Of a DNA stretch of 64,000 nt, positions 17,490 to 26,190 are shown one piece after another; within the stretch, counting starts at the first letter, position 1, and each line of letters begins with the position of its first letter. Where the stretch lies: positions 496,001 through 560,000 of the forward strand of contig NZ_CP058215.1 of NCBI RefSeq assembly GCF_013388255.1. The letters are read 5' to 3'. The notes under the pieces are model-generated. The model saw nothing but the letters and a program-made list of their open reading frames with translations. It searched no databases and was not told the DNA's origin. Source of the DNA: Methanolobus zinderi. Lineage in GTDB: Archaea > Halobacteriota > Methanosarcinia > Methanosarcinales > Methanosarcinaceae. Both the position numbers and the translations under genes were made by a program.

Positions 17490-18419
17490 ATGAAAGACAT
17501 TGCACAAGAGATTAACTCAAAGTTTCTGGAATTAGGGGTAGAGATTCCTCTGGAAGACATTGAAGAAAGACTTGACAAGATGATCAATAAGTTCAAGGTC
17601 CCCAAAGAGGAAGCAAGAAGAAGTGTTGTGAACTATTTTTTGAAAGAACACAATATACCCAGAAATGATTTTTATACAGGTCAGTCAGAATCGCCCCAGA
17701 AAATGGTCTCTGATCTGAATTCCGATGGTAAATGGGCCAATGTGAAGGCAAAAGTGGTACAGCTCTGGGAGAATACCCATGAATCCATATCACAGGTGGG
17801 TCTTGTAGGTGATGAGACCGGCACTATCAAGTTTACAAAATGGGAAAGAGCCGAACTCCCTGATGTTGAGGAAGGCAAAAGCTATCTTTTCAAGAATATT
17901 GTTGTGAATGAATGGAACGGCAAATTCCAGATAAATCTCAACAAGACCAGTTCTATTGAAAGCATTGATGAGGATCTGGAAGTAGGAAGCTCCACCGCAA
18001 CATTCACAGGTGCCATGGTGGATATACAGTCAGGTTCCGGCCTTATTAAGAGATGTCCTGAGTGCAACAGAGCCCTGACAAAGGGTGCCTGTATGGAACA
18101 CGGGAAGGTCGACGGCATCTATGACCTGAGGATAAAAGCCGTAATGGATGACGGTACCACAACCCAGGATGCAATTATCAAAAGAGATATTTCAGAAGAT
18201 ATTACAGATATGACCCTGGAAAACGCCATAGCAATGGCTGCGGATGCCCTTGACCAGGGAGTCGTGCTTGAACAGATGAAAAAAGCCCTGGTCGGTAAAT
18301 ATTATACGATCAGCGGTTCAAGAATTGAAAGGTACCTGCTGGTTGATTCCATTGATCAAAAGCTTGCTCTGGATCAGGCGGAACTGGATGAACTCATCAC
18401 TGCTGCGGAGGCGGTATAA
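17490..18419 (+). CDS. rpa: Replication protein A, two-OB zinc-finger type
   Basis: 309 residues. An N-terminal helical domain (KVPKEEARRSVVNYFLKEH) like that of the 10051 paralogue is followed by one OB fold (about residues 70-165) and a second OB region with zinc finger CPECN...CMEH (C-x2-C-x8-C-x2-H). It lacks one OB fold relative to the paralogue. Methanosarcina acetivorans also has several RPAs of different OB number. ATG 17490 is used because GAGG (17479-17482) stands 7 nt before it; a TTG two codons earlier is less likely. The stop is directly followed by the ATG of its COG3390 partner. Confidence 0.93.
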   Translation: MKDIAQEINSKFLELGVEIPLEDIEERLDKMINKFKVPKEEARRSVVNYFLKEHNIPRNDFYTGQSESPQKMVSDLNSDGKWANVKAKVVQLWENTHESISQVGLVGDETGTIKFTKWERAELPDVEEGKSYLFKNIVVNEWNGKFQINLNKTSSIESIDEDLEVGSSTATFTGAMVDIQSGSGLIKRCPECNRALTKGACMEHGKVDGIYDLRIKAVMDDGTTTQDAIIKRDISEDITDMTLENAIAMAADALDQGVVLEQMKKALVGKYYTISGSRIERYLLVDSIDQKLALDQAELDELITAAEAV

Positions 18420-18986
18420 ATGGCGGGCTATACTAGGGAAGTTGCACGCAGGGTCTTTGCCCAGGAGTTCAGGGAATCAAACCTGACCTATAAGGATGGA
18501 GATGACCAGTATGCACCACAGTATCTGCTTATACCTACTGGTGCCAGGGTGAACCGTTTGTTCATAGTCGGTACCCTTGTGGAGAAAGAGGATATAGGAA
18601 GTGATTCCGAATACTGGCGTGGCAGAGTGATAGATCCTACGGGTTCTTTCATGATATATGCCGGACAGTATCAGCCGGAGGCTGCACAGATCCTTTCGGA
18701 ATGTGATACTCCTGCCTTTGTTGCAATAGTCGGTAAACCAAGTACCTACACAACCGGGGAAGGAGATGTACTTACGTCGGTACGTCCGGAATCCATTCAT
18801 GTGGTTGACGGACAGACAAGGGATCTGTGGGTGGTTGATACTGCAAAGAAGACGCTTGCACGTCTGAAGGAACTGGAGAACGGTTCTCCGGATTCTGTAA
18901 AGGCGAAGGAACATTATGACCCTGATCTGAAGCAGTATTATTCAATGGTCTCACAGGCTCTCAGGTCACTGAAAGAGACACTCTGA
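18420..18986 (+). CDS. RPA-associated protein (COG3390), short form
   Basis: 188 residues consisting mainly of the COG3390 OB domain (REVARRVFAQEF; GARVNRLFIVGTLVEKEDIG; WRGRVIDPTGSFMIYAGQYQPEA) plus a short C-terminal helical region. It starts at the base after the rpa stop, with GGAGG inside the end of rpa. In haloarchaea such partners bind their cognate RPA. It lacks the C-terminal winged helix of the 11357 paralogue. The transcript ends at the hairpin 19003-19020. Confidence 0.9.
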   Translation: MAGYTREVARRVFAQEFRESNLTYKDGDDQYAPQYLLIPTGARVNRLFIVGTLVEKEDIGSDSEYWRGRVIDPTGSFMIYAGQYQPEAAQILSECDTPAFVAIVGKPSTYTTGEGDVLTSVRPESIHVVDGQTRDLWVVDTAKKTLARLKELENGSPDSVKAKEHYDPDLKQYYSMVSQALRSLKETL

Positions 18987-19002
18987 TAATAAACATTTTT
19001 CC

Positions 19003-19050
19003 GGTGCATCTCTATGCACCTACTTTTCCGATACTTGCTTTTTTTATTCA
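19003..19050 (+). terminator. Hairpin terminator of the second rpa operon
   Basis: GGTGCAT (19003-19009) and ATGCACC (19014-19020) form a perfect 7-bp stem with a 4-nt loop, followed by pyrimidine-rich sequence ending in a run of T. Confidence 0.65.
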
Positions 19051-19116
19051 TATATTAAAAAATATAACCAAAAGTATCATAAGCCTCTGTATCATCTATT
19101 ATTTGAGGGTGATTCA

Positions 19117-19350
19117 ATGAAGACCTATCTTCTGCTCTGGTACAGTAGTGAAGGTACGACGCCTTCAGAGGTAAACAGGAGTCTTATGTCTCTTGGATTT
19201 AAAACAATGCAGGGCGCATATGACTATGTATATGAATGGAGCGATAATGTGGACCTGGATGAAATCCTGCGCTTTAGTGATAAAGTCCATATGACTTTGA
19301 AAGGCACAGGTGTAATGTTTAAAACAGAGACTGTGAACAATAAGGACTGA
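19117..19350 (+). CDS. Small uncharacterised protein
   Basis: 77 residues, no family recognised. A good SD (GAGGGTGAT, 4-5 nt from ATG) shows it is likely translated. The start MKTYLLLWYSSEGTTPSEVNRSL suggests a small alpha/beta (ferredoxin-like) fold; no membrane segment, no Cys. It converges on the phosphoesterase gene. Confidence 0.7.
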   Translation: MKTYLLLWYSSEGTTPSEVNRSLMSLGFKTMQGAYDYVYEWSDNVDLDEILRFSDKVHMTLKGTGVMFKTETVNNKD

Positions 19351-19375
19351 AATAATAAAAAAGTGAAGGACGATT

Positions 19376-19909
19376 TTATTTTTCCCCGAGCTTCCTGGAG
19401 AAATCAACGTAACTGCACGATTGTCCTGTGATCTCAATCAACTTCGTGCTCACAGAACCATTGTCTACAACTAGCTCTACTGCGCTTGGATCTGACATCC
19501 TGGGTTTATTCGGCGATCCGGGACAGATCAGAAGTACATCGCTTTTTTCTATAATAGGCCTGTGCAGATGTCCGAATATAAGTACATTAACTCCCATCTC
19601 CAGTGCTTTATATCTTATTGATGTGGTATCGACCACAGACAGTCCGCCCTGATGCACAACACCTATTTTAACGTCCTCGACTTCAAAGACCAGCTCCTCG
19701 GGAAGCAGCTCTTTCAGTTCCGTATGATCAGAGTTTCCGTGTACTGCCTTTAATTTCCCGGTAGATTCCAGTGCCCTGTAAAATTGCGGTGAACTAAAGT
19801 CTCCGGCATGTATTATCAGATCGTAATCCTCAATGAGTTCTGAAAGATACGGTGGTATTTCTTCCTTTTCAAGATGTGTGTCAGAAATTATGATGCATTT
19901 GACGGTGAT
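19376..19909 (-). CDS. MJ0936/YfcE-type metallophosphoesterase, no standard start codon
   Basis: The frame codes all motifs of a two-metal phosphoesterase: SDTH, HAGDF, HGNSDH, VVHQG and FGHLHRP. It has no ATG, GTG or TTG before the first motif. The only in-frame codons between the upstream TAG (19933-19931) and SDTH include ATC at 19909, which has GGGAT 5-6 nt before it, and GTC at 19903, where relatives would begin (VKCIIISDTH). The next GTG (19657) would lose the active site. It is in the same frame as the upstream regulator, separated by one TAG. Either a near-cognate start, amber readthrough, or a base error is needed. Confidence 0.8.
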   Translation of the reverse strand: MTVKCIIISDTHLEKEEIPPYLSELIEDYDLIIHAGDFSSPQFYRALESTGKLKAVHGNSDHTELKELLPEELVFEVEDVKIGVVHQGGLSVVDTTSIRYKALEMGVNVLIFGHLHRPIIEKSDVLLICPGSPNKPRMSDPSAVELVVDNGSVSTKLIEITGQSCSYVDFSRKLGEK

Positions 19910-19930
19910 TTGAAATCCCTTCTGTTTGAT

Positions 19931-20719
19931 CTATTGAATACTCAGGTCAACAAGCTCGTATTCCAGATTCTCTGCTTCGAGCCTGCTAAGGATCGTGGGG
20001 ACTTCCTCGTCTATTGCCAGCACAAGTGATGAGAGACCATGATATGCAGCTTCGATCACTGATTCCTTGGCACCGAACATAACATCCGGCTCCATGTCTA
20101 TCTTTTTCAGGGCGACTAAGGATTCCACGCCCACAATAGCAATATAGGCTTTAGATCTTGCAAGGGATCTCAGGCGTTCAAGATCAACATTCTTTGAACC
20201 GCCGCGCTCCACCCTTGGCACCCTGCATATGGTTATGCTGGCGTTCTCAAGGTCTATAAGGCCCATAAGGTCGGTAACTCCCACATCCTCTCCTTTCGTA
20301 GCATCGGATATAGTAGTGCCGGATGCGCTTGTAACCTCTTCAGTACCTACGTACAGGAGTCCTTCCCTCATCTTAAGATAGACCTTAGTGTCTTTTTCAA
20401 GGTCCTCTTCCGCTATTGCAGTCCAGGTTGATACATGACTTATGATATCACTCATTACATAGCGGGCATAACGTTTCATATCATTTGCGTTCTCAAGTAC
20501 CCATTCCACTCCCTGTTTGGTGATACGGTAGCGAACCCTTCCTTCTGAGTAGATGTGTCCCTCGGCGACGAGTTCTTTGATATACTCGGAAACCGCCTGG
20601 GGAGTGACGCCTATTTTTTCAGCTATCTCCTTTTGCCTGACGTTTGGCTGATGGGCAGCCACCTCGATCAGTATCTGGAATTTGGTTATGCCACTTTTGC
20701 TATGAAGGAGTTCTATCAT
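19931..20719 (-). CDS. Winged-helix transcriptional regulator (COG3888-like)
   Basis: 262 residues. An N-terminal winged helix (about 10-75: VRQKEIAEKIGVTPQAVSEYIKELVAEGHIY, in two parts around the recognition helix) is followed by a linker and a C-terminal alpha/beta domain (about 150-260) that looks like a small-molecule or nucleotide-binding fold. Similar two-domain regulators are common in methanogens. It starts 2 nt after the stop of the 20722 gene, so the two are one operon. The stop is TAG and the frame stays open into the phosphoesterase. Confidence 0.85.
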   Translation of the reverse strand: MIELLHSKSGITKFQILIEVAAHQPNVRQKEIAEKIGVTPQAVSEYIKELVAEGHIYSEGRVRYRITKQGVEWVLENANDMKRYARYVMSDIISHVSTWTAIAEEDLEKDTKVYLKMREGLLYVGTEEVTSASGTTISDATKGEDVGVTDLMGLIDLENASITICRVPRVERGGSKNVDLERLRSLARSKAYIAIVGVESLVALKKIDMEPDVMFGAKESVIEAAYHGLSSLVLAIDEEVPTILSRLEAENLEYELVDLSIQ

Positions 20720-20721
20720 TC

Positions 20722-21228
20722 TTATTCCTCATCCATCATTTTTAGCCTCTGTCCCATCACGGACAGTTTATCGGAACGTCTGGCAACAGCACGAATATAC
20801 AAAGGACTCTTGTTCAAGGCCCTGGTAAGGCTGCTCATCGAATTATTTCCCTGCTCTACAAGATTTTCAAGTTCTTCAATGATGTCCTGTACTTCCTCAT
20901 ATGGCATGAAGGTCAGCATTATAATGTCACTCATATCCTCAAAAGAACACTGAAAATTTGTCTGTACTTTTGAATATGATGTACGATATTCCTTCTCAGG
21001 CGTTTTTCCCGGTTCCGGCATATGCCATTGACTTTCGATGAGTCCGCTTTTCTTGAGTATACTGATACTTGATGTCACATCAGTACCTAATACCTCTTCC
21101 AGATCATCTTTGGTCATCCATAGATTAAGTAATTCATCAAAAACTTTCTTGTGTCTCTTTGATCCAAAAACTTGAAGCAGAGGTACGAGTTCAGAGGGGT
21201 CATTAATAATTCTTGTTCGTTTACTCAT
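20722..21228 (-). CDS. ArsR-like winged-helix regulator
   Basis: 168 residues. A winged-helix domain covers about residues 15-70 (KRHKKVFDELL...TKDDLEEVLGTDVTSSISILKKSGLIES), followed by a helical C-terminal half that may dimerise. It resembles small methanogen regulators of the ArsR superfamily. Its stop is 2 nt from the start of the next regulator, forming a two-regulator operon. It may control itself: a repeated motif sits upstream (21270-21339). Confidence 0.8.
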   Translation of the reverse strand: MSKRTRIINDPSELVPLLQVFGSKRHKKVFDELLNLWMTKDDLEEVLGTDVTSSISILKKSGLIESQWHMPEPGKTPEKEYRTSYSKVQTNFQCSFEDMSDIIMLTFMPYEEVQDIIEELENLVEQGNNSMSSLTRALNKSPLYIRAVARRSDKLSVMGQRLKMMDEE

Positions 21229-21616
21229 TTAATTACCTCATAATATGGACCTGTAATTACCACATTCGAACCTCTCAATTGGCTCCTGTGGGATGTCTCT
21301 AACTTAAATAAGTGTAATTTAGTACCTCTAATATTGGCTTTTGATAAATAAATGTGTTTTGTTTTCAGACAGTTTCAAAATACAACCCCATCCCGGTATC
21401 ACTTCAATCAAAGCAAGGAACATTACGTTTGTAGCTGTTCCTTTTTCATAAAGTCCACGGGCTACGGCGGGATGTGCAATGCCTGTCCACAAATACACGG
21501 AAGGACTTAGGTGTTATGTGATTTATTGTTCTTATACTTACCTCAACAGGAGTTTGCAAATAAATTTGACCGATAGGTTTATCCAAGTTTGTTATCAATA
21601 CTGGTACGAGAAAAAC
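21229..21616. other. Divergent intergenic region with a direct repeat
   Basis: About 390 nt between divergent genes. ACCTCTCAATTGGCT (21270-21284) is repeated as ACCTCTAATATTGGCT (21324-21339), a near match that could be an operator pair for the regulator operon to the left. An ATG at 21479 opens a frame into the next gene, but the added 46 residues look unlike the rest and have no clear SD. No RNA gene is seen. Confidence 0.4.
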
Positions 21617-22234
21617 ATGCCTGAAAATCTCTATTCTAGCATTTATGAAATCCTAGAAGGTAAACAGCTTTCTATAAGCGCTATCACACGTGAATTAAAA
21701 GAGGTCGGTGTCAATGAACATCGCCTTATAATGACAGGATATCTGCGTGCTCTCAGGGACATGAAGAAACTTGATGAGATCGACATCCCTCCCTCCAAGG
21801 TATACAGAAAGATAGATACGGAGGGTGATAATTCACAGCCTGATATTTACTCGCTGATAGCCAGAGAGATAAAACATTTTGACCACAATATTGGCCTTGC
21901 TCTCGCGGTCTACGTCATGACCACCATACTTGACAGGCCGGTTTTCAAAGAAGAGCTGCTGAAAATCGGTTTTACCACGAAAAGTATAAACGATCAACTG
22001 TCCGGTCCAGAGCATATGATAAAAGAATCGAATAATGAAAATCTGAGGGAATATATTTCAGGCATAACAAAGATAAGCATACCTCCGGGTGATCCTGCAT
22101 ATGAGGTCAGTATGGATGGCAGTGTTCTTCTTGAAGACGCCAACTGCCTGCTTGTAAAGATACTCAGACTTTCACTGGACATGAGTGGCCTGACACCACG
22201 GACCAAAAGAACGACTATCGCGGATTTCGGATAA
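21617..22234 (+). CDS. Uncharacterised protein with probable N-terminal winged helix
   Basis: About 205 residues from ATG 21617. Residues 1-75 (NLYSSIYEILEGKQLSISAITRELKEVG, read in two helices, then YLRALRDMKKLDEIDIPPSKVY) look like a winged-helix domain; the remaining part is mixed alpha/beta. No family recognised with confidence. An upstream in-frame ATG (21479) is possible but less likely. It lies 23 nt before the nitrilase gene on the same strand and probably shares its transcript. Confidence 0.65.
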   Translation: MPENLYSSIYEILEGKQLSISAITRELKEVGVNEHRLIMTGYLRALRDMKKLDEIDIPPSKVYRKIDTEGDNSQPDIYSLIAREIKHFDHNIGLALAVYVMTTILDRPVFKEELLKIGFTTKSINDQLSGPEHMIKESNNENLREYISGITKISIPPGDPAYEVSMDGSVLLEDANCLLVKILRLSLDMSGLTPRTKRTTIADFG

Positions 22235-22257
22235 AAATCAAAAGAAGCTACGTTAGT

Positions 22258-23049
22258 ATGACTGAAGTCAGAATTGCATGCATCCAGACAGATATATGCC
22301 TCTGCCAGAAAGAAAAGAATATAGAAAAAGCTATTTTCATGATAGATAACGCTCTCTCGCAGGGCGCAGAGATCATAGTACTCCCGGAAGTTTTCTCCAC
22401 CGGTTTTTGTTATGATGATATGCCCGGTTCGGCCGAGTATGAGGGCGGATCGACCTTAAGGAAACTTTCCGAACTTACAAGAGACAAAGGTTGTATCATA
22501 ATATCCTCTATCATCGAGAAAATATCATCAGATAAAGGGGAGAAATACTTCAACCTGGGATTTTGTATCGATAATGGTGTAATAACCGGTACCTATCGTA
22601 AAACCCATCCTTTCCAAAAGGAAAAGCAATATTTTTCCCCGGGTGATTCCATATTACCAATCAAACTGCAAAGCAAAGAACTTACAATAGGCCTTCAGAT
22701 CTGTTATGAGCTGCGCTTCCCGGAAGTCTCCAGAAAGCTCAGTCTCATGGGTTCCGATATGCTGGTAACAGTTGCCGAGTTTCCAAAACCACGCAGTGAT
22801 CTGTGGCAGACACTTGTCAGGGCAAGGGCCATAGAGAACCAGATACCTCATATTGCCTGCAACCGTACAGGCAGCGACCCCGATAAGTCCTTTTTCGGAA
22901 GTTCCATGATAGTGGACGCATCCGGCGAGCTTGTTAGAAAAGCAGGGGAAGAAGAGTCAATACTTGTGTATGATATAGACACAGAGAAGACATCAGATGT
23001 CAGGAAAGCTATAACAGCTCTTGATGACAGAAGGCCTGACCTGTACTGA
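22258..23049 (+). CDS. Carbon-nitrogen hydrolase (nitrilase superfamily)
   Basis: 263 residues with the Glu-Lys-Cys triad of the superfamily: Glu44 in VLPEVFSTGF, Lys115 in YRKTHPF, Cys149 in QICYELRFPE. It hydrolyses a C-N bond; the closest type is the omega-amidase/carbamoylputrescine-like group, but the substrate cannot be read from the sequence. Cytoplasmic. Same strand and close to the uncharacterised 21617 gene; convergent with the kinase at 23063. Confidence 0.88.
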   Translation: MTEVRIACIQTDICLCQKEKNIEKAIFMIDNALSQGAEIIVLPEVFSTGFCYDDMPGSAEYEGGSTLRKLSELTRDKGCIIISSIIEKISSDKGEKYFNLGFCIDNGVITGTYRKTHPFQKEKQYFSPGDSILPIKLQSKELTIGLQICYELRFPEVSRKLSLMGSDMLVTVAEFPKPRSDLWQTLVRARAIENQIPHIACNRTGSDPDKSFFGSSMIVDASGELVRKAGEEESILVYDIDTEKTSDVRKAITALDDRRPDLY

Positions 23050-23062
23050 AAATCGATTGTTT

Positions 23063-24745
23063 TCAGCGGTGAAGTGTAACCCAGAATAAACTTCCTTTTC
23101 CTTTGGGATTATCTTCCACTCCCACATCCCCGTCATGCAGTTCCATTATACGTTTTACAATGGCAAGACCCAATCCTGTTCCCTTTATGTTGGTTTTTCC
23201 GACACGTTCAAAACGGTCGAATATAAGTGGTTTGTCGGCATCAGGGATTCCTTCTCCTTCATCCATTATCGACACCTTCAAGCTTCTGTCATCAAATTCC
23301 GAAACCACAACTTCTATCGTTGATCCTTCGGGTGAGTATTTTATGCTGTTGGAGAGCAGGTTCGAGAATACTTCCTCTATTATCCTGTTTACCCTTGCAG
23401 TGTATTTTCCTTCGGGTCTGAAATCGATACTTATCTGTTTTTCATCGGCTTTTGGCTGAAGGTTTTCCACAACCTCCTCCAGAATATTTCCTATGTCCGT
23501 TTCCTCAAAGTCAAGCTCTTCAACACTTTCCAGCTTTGCCAGATTGGCTGCGTTCTCGATCATTTCAATAAGTTTCAGGTTGTTCCTTTCGATAGCTTTT
23601 AAGGCTGATATTTTCTGTTCGTTCTCCTCATATTCGATAAGGTACTCCACATATCCTTTTATCACTGTGGCAGGATTTATCAGATCATGCCTGAGTATAT
23701 CCGTGAAAAGGTCCTTCAGCTCATTGGAATGTTTGAGCTGGGTGAAATACAGTTTGAGTTTTGTTTCTGCAGCTTTCCTCTCCCTCACTTCTACTTCAAG
23801 CTCCTGGTTCTTTGAATTGAGTTCCGCCGTTTTTGTCTCTATCTTGTTCTTCAGGACGAAGCTTAAAATAATGAAGAGCAGGAGAAGCCCGCCACCGACA
23901 CCAACGCTGAGTTTGAGCCATGCAGGGCTCTCCCAGGTATTAAGATTCGGCTGGCTGCTCTGTGCGAAGTAGTATACTGATTGGGGGTCCTCCTTCAGTT
24001 GCCTGACATTAATATCAATGGTTTCTGCCATCTGTGGGTCCGCGCCGTCCGAAAGAGCAAATACCATGTCAGTAGGAGCTATTACTATAGACAGACCGGA
24101 AATTGAATAATCATCTTCAACGGATTCCCCGTAAAGATTTGAAACTATTCCGGCATCAACTTCTTCCTTCTCCACCAGACTGAGAACCTCGCTGTAACTG
24201 TCTGTTTCAACAAAGCTATAGCTTGAATTACTGCCGGAAGTACTTGCATTCAGGTCTTTGTAGAATATGTCTGAGCTCTGGACAGCTATTCTCTTTCCCT
24301 GAAGGTCCTGCATGGAGCCAATATCCGAACCTGAATAGGTATATACAACACCCCAGATGGTCGTGACACTTTCATTAGTAAGGATATACTCCTCACTCAT
24401 TTCCGGTGAGCGGGGAACAGAGACCATAATATCGATCTCACTATTCTTCAGCCTCTCAAGATTATCTTCCAGAGATTCCGGAATATAGTCAATTTCCCAT
24501 CCTTCGTTCTCTGCGATCGTCTCGATTATACTGGCATAAAGGCCTGTAACTTCTCCGTCCTGGCCAATAATTACGAGAGGTTCATTATGGAAAACACCTA
24601 CCCGGACAGTATTATCCTGATTGTCCGCAAGGGCTGCGGGCACCTGCACTAGAAAAGATATCAGTATTAGGCACGTCAAAATAGTTTTGAACAGGATTTT
24701 TCTGTTTTTCAGCCTTGCACCCTCTTTTGTGGTAGTATGCAGCAT
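23063..24745 (-). CDS. Histidine kinase with extracellular SBP_bac_3-type sensor
   Basis: 560 residues. A signal anchor (about 18-40) leads to an extracytoplasmic family 3 solute-binding-like domain (about 45-262: VRVGVFHNEPLVII; GLYASIIETIAEN; SEIDIMVSVPRSPE), then one membrane helix (277-298), a coiled coil (300-345), HisKA with His353 (ILRHDLINPATVI) and HATPase (FSNLLSNSIKYSP, DEGEGIPD, GTGLGLAIV). It should sense an amino-acid-like ligand or redox state outside the cell. No response regulator is adjacent. The start lies close to an AT-rich promoter, with no clear SD. Confidence 0.92.
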   Translation of the reverse strand: MLHTTTKEGARLKNRKILFKTILTCLILISFLVQVPAALADNQDNTVRVGVFHNEPLVIIGQDGEVTGLYASIIETIAENEGWEIDYIPESLEDNLERLKNSEIDIMVSVPRSPEMSEEYILTNESVTTIWGVVYTYSGSDIGSMQDLQGKRIAVQSSDIFYKDLNASTSGSNSSYSFVETDSYSEVLSLVEKEEVDAGIVSNLYGESVEDDYSISGLSIVIAPTDMVFALSDGADPQMAETIDINVRQLKEDPQSVYYFAQSSQPNLNTWESPAWLKLSVGVGGGLLLLFIILSFVLKNKIETKTAELNSKNQELEVEVRERKAAETKLKLYFTQLKHSNELKDLFTDILRHDLINPATVIKGYVEYLIEYEENEQKISALKAIERNNLKLIEMIENAANLAKLESVEELDFEETDIGNILEEVVENLQPKADEKQISIDFRPEGKYTARVNRIIEEVFSNLLSNSIKYSPEGSTIEVVVSEFDDRSLKVSIMDEGEGIPDADKPLIFDRFERVGKTNIKGTGLGLAIVKRIMELHDGDVGVEDNPKGKGSLFWVTLHR

Positions 24746-24910
24746 ATGAATTATATATAATTTTGATATATATTTATTTGCTTTAATACATCTTTTGCAG
24801 ATCTCCTTTTATATTCTTTTATTTTTCTTGTAAAGATATCATTGTCATTGCTTGCAATTATCCTCTTGCCGGCGATGTATTATTTCTGGAGCATAGCCTT
24901 TTTTTTAAAT

Positions 24911-25960
24911 TTATTTATCACGTAAAACATGGAACAAGCTTAAGATATTATGAGGCACATAAGCAAATGCGTCACAATCCTTGCATAAATTGAGCTTATT
25001 TCTCCCCTGAAGTATTTTATTTCTAATAGTCCAGAATTCTTTGCCATTCCATATCTCTACAATACTTTGTTTTGTCAGATCTCCCAGAGTATATGTTCCA
25101 AGGGCATCTCGGGTACACAGGCTTATTTTACCATCCGGCCTGACTATAAAAGTATTGAATGGACTAATACAGGGAGAAGTTAAATTAGAAATCTTACTTT
25201 TATTTGGTGCCTGTCCACCTCTCGTTGTTCTAATTGCATTCTTGCGTATAAGTCGGATTTTTACTTTTTTATGAAATTCTTGCTTTTCCTTTATAAAATC
25301 AAAAATATCCTGGACCGGATCATTAAGAGTGTCATTATCGTGATAGTTATCTATAAGGAGAAAATCCAGATTTGGAATCAGTTTTTGGAACATTTCCACT
25401 GTGAGTAGTGTTCCATTTGTAAATAAATGGATATGTCCGTCGGGCAAATTCAGTCTCGCAATTTCAGCGAATTCTATAATTCTTTCATCTAGCAATGGCT
25501 CATTATTTGAATAAAGGTTTAACTTGCCTGAAAAATTTAAATTGCTCAACTGATTAATTATAGAAATGAACAGTTCCCGTTCCATCAACTTAAAAGGTCG
25601 AGAATCCACTTTTTTGTTAACCGGACAAAAAGCACAATCACCATTGCATCTATTTATCGTTTCGATTTCAATAACCTCAAAAATGGGGTAATTTTCTTCA
25701 TCAAGTTTTTTTTCTATTTCTTTCTTTACCAAGGGTTTTATGATAAAATCCTGTACCAGCGATATGGAAGGAAGAATGTTCTTTTCATAAAATGATGGAT
25801 TGTTTTTTTGAATAAAGATTGCTACTTTACCACTTACTCCTCCATGGGTGATATCTATTATTTCAGATTTCCCAGACCCCATATATTTACTCTCAAATCT
25901 GACACTGATGATTAAAATAGTGCCCTTAGCTTTGTAGTATGAAACAAGAGTAATATGCAT
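24911..25960 (-). CDS. Radical SAM/SPASM-like protein
   Basis: 349 residues. The radical SAM cluster motif is CNGDCAFC (CX3CX2C), about residue 106-113, preceded by IEIETINRC. A C-terminal SPASM-like region has CISPFNTFIVRPDGKISLC followed by LCKDCD, giving sites for auxiliary Fe-S cluster ligands. Such proteins modify peptides or sugars; the target is unknown. The gene is visibly poorer in G+C than its neighbours and stands in AT-rich flanks, suggesting acquisition. An internal ATG (25882, MGSGKSEII) is an alternative start, since the first 26 residues look atypical. Confidence 0.82.
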   Translation of the reverse strand: MHITLVSYYKAKGTILIISVRFESKYMGSGKSEIIDITHGGVSGKVAIFIQKNNPSFYEKNILPSISLVQDFIIKPLVKKEIEKKLDEENYPIFEVIEIETINRCNGDCAFCPVNKKVDSRPFKLMERELFISIINQLSNLNFSGKLNLYSNNEPLLDERIIEFAEIARLNLPDGHIHLFTNGTLLTVEMFQKLIPNLDFLLIDNYHDNDTLNDPVQDIFDFIKEKQEFHKKVKIRLIRKNAIRTTRGGQAPNKSKISNLTSPCISPFNTFIVRPDGKISLCTRDALGTYTLGDLTKQSIVEIWNGKEFWTIRNKILQGRNKLNLCKDCDAFAYVPHNILSLFHVLRDK

Positions 25961-26190
25961 TTTGGATTTAATATCCCAAACATTAGTCTTAAGAAGATTA
26001 AATTCCAGAATTTAAAAGCTAATTCGAGTCTTTTTTGAGACTCTATCCTAATAACCTGGTGTGGATGATTTTATTCAAAAACTTAAATTTTAGCGAGCGG
26101 CTAAATAAATCATATGAGTGTATGTATAACTATTTGAATTAGAATAAAATATGGTATGGCAAAGTCTGTGTGACAATGCCACAAAAAGTA

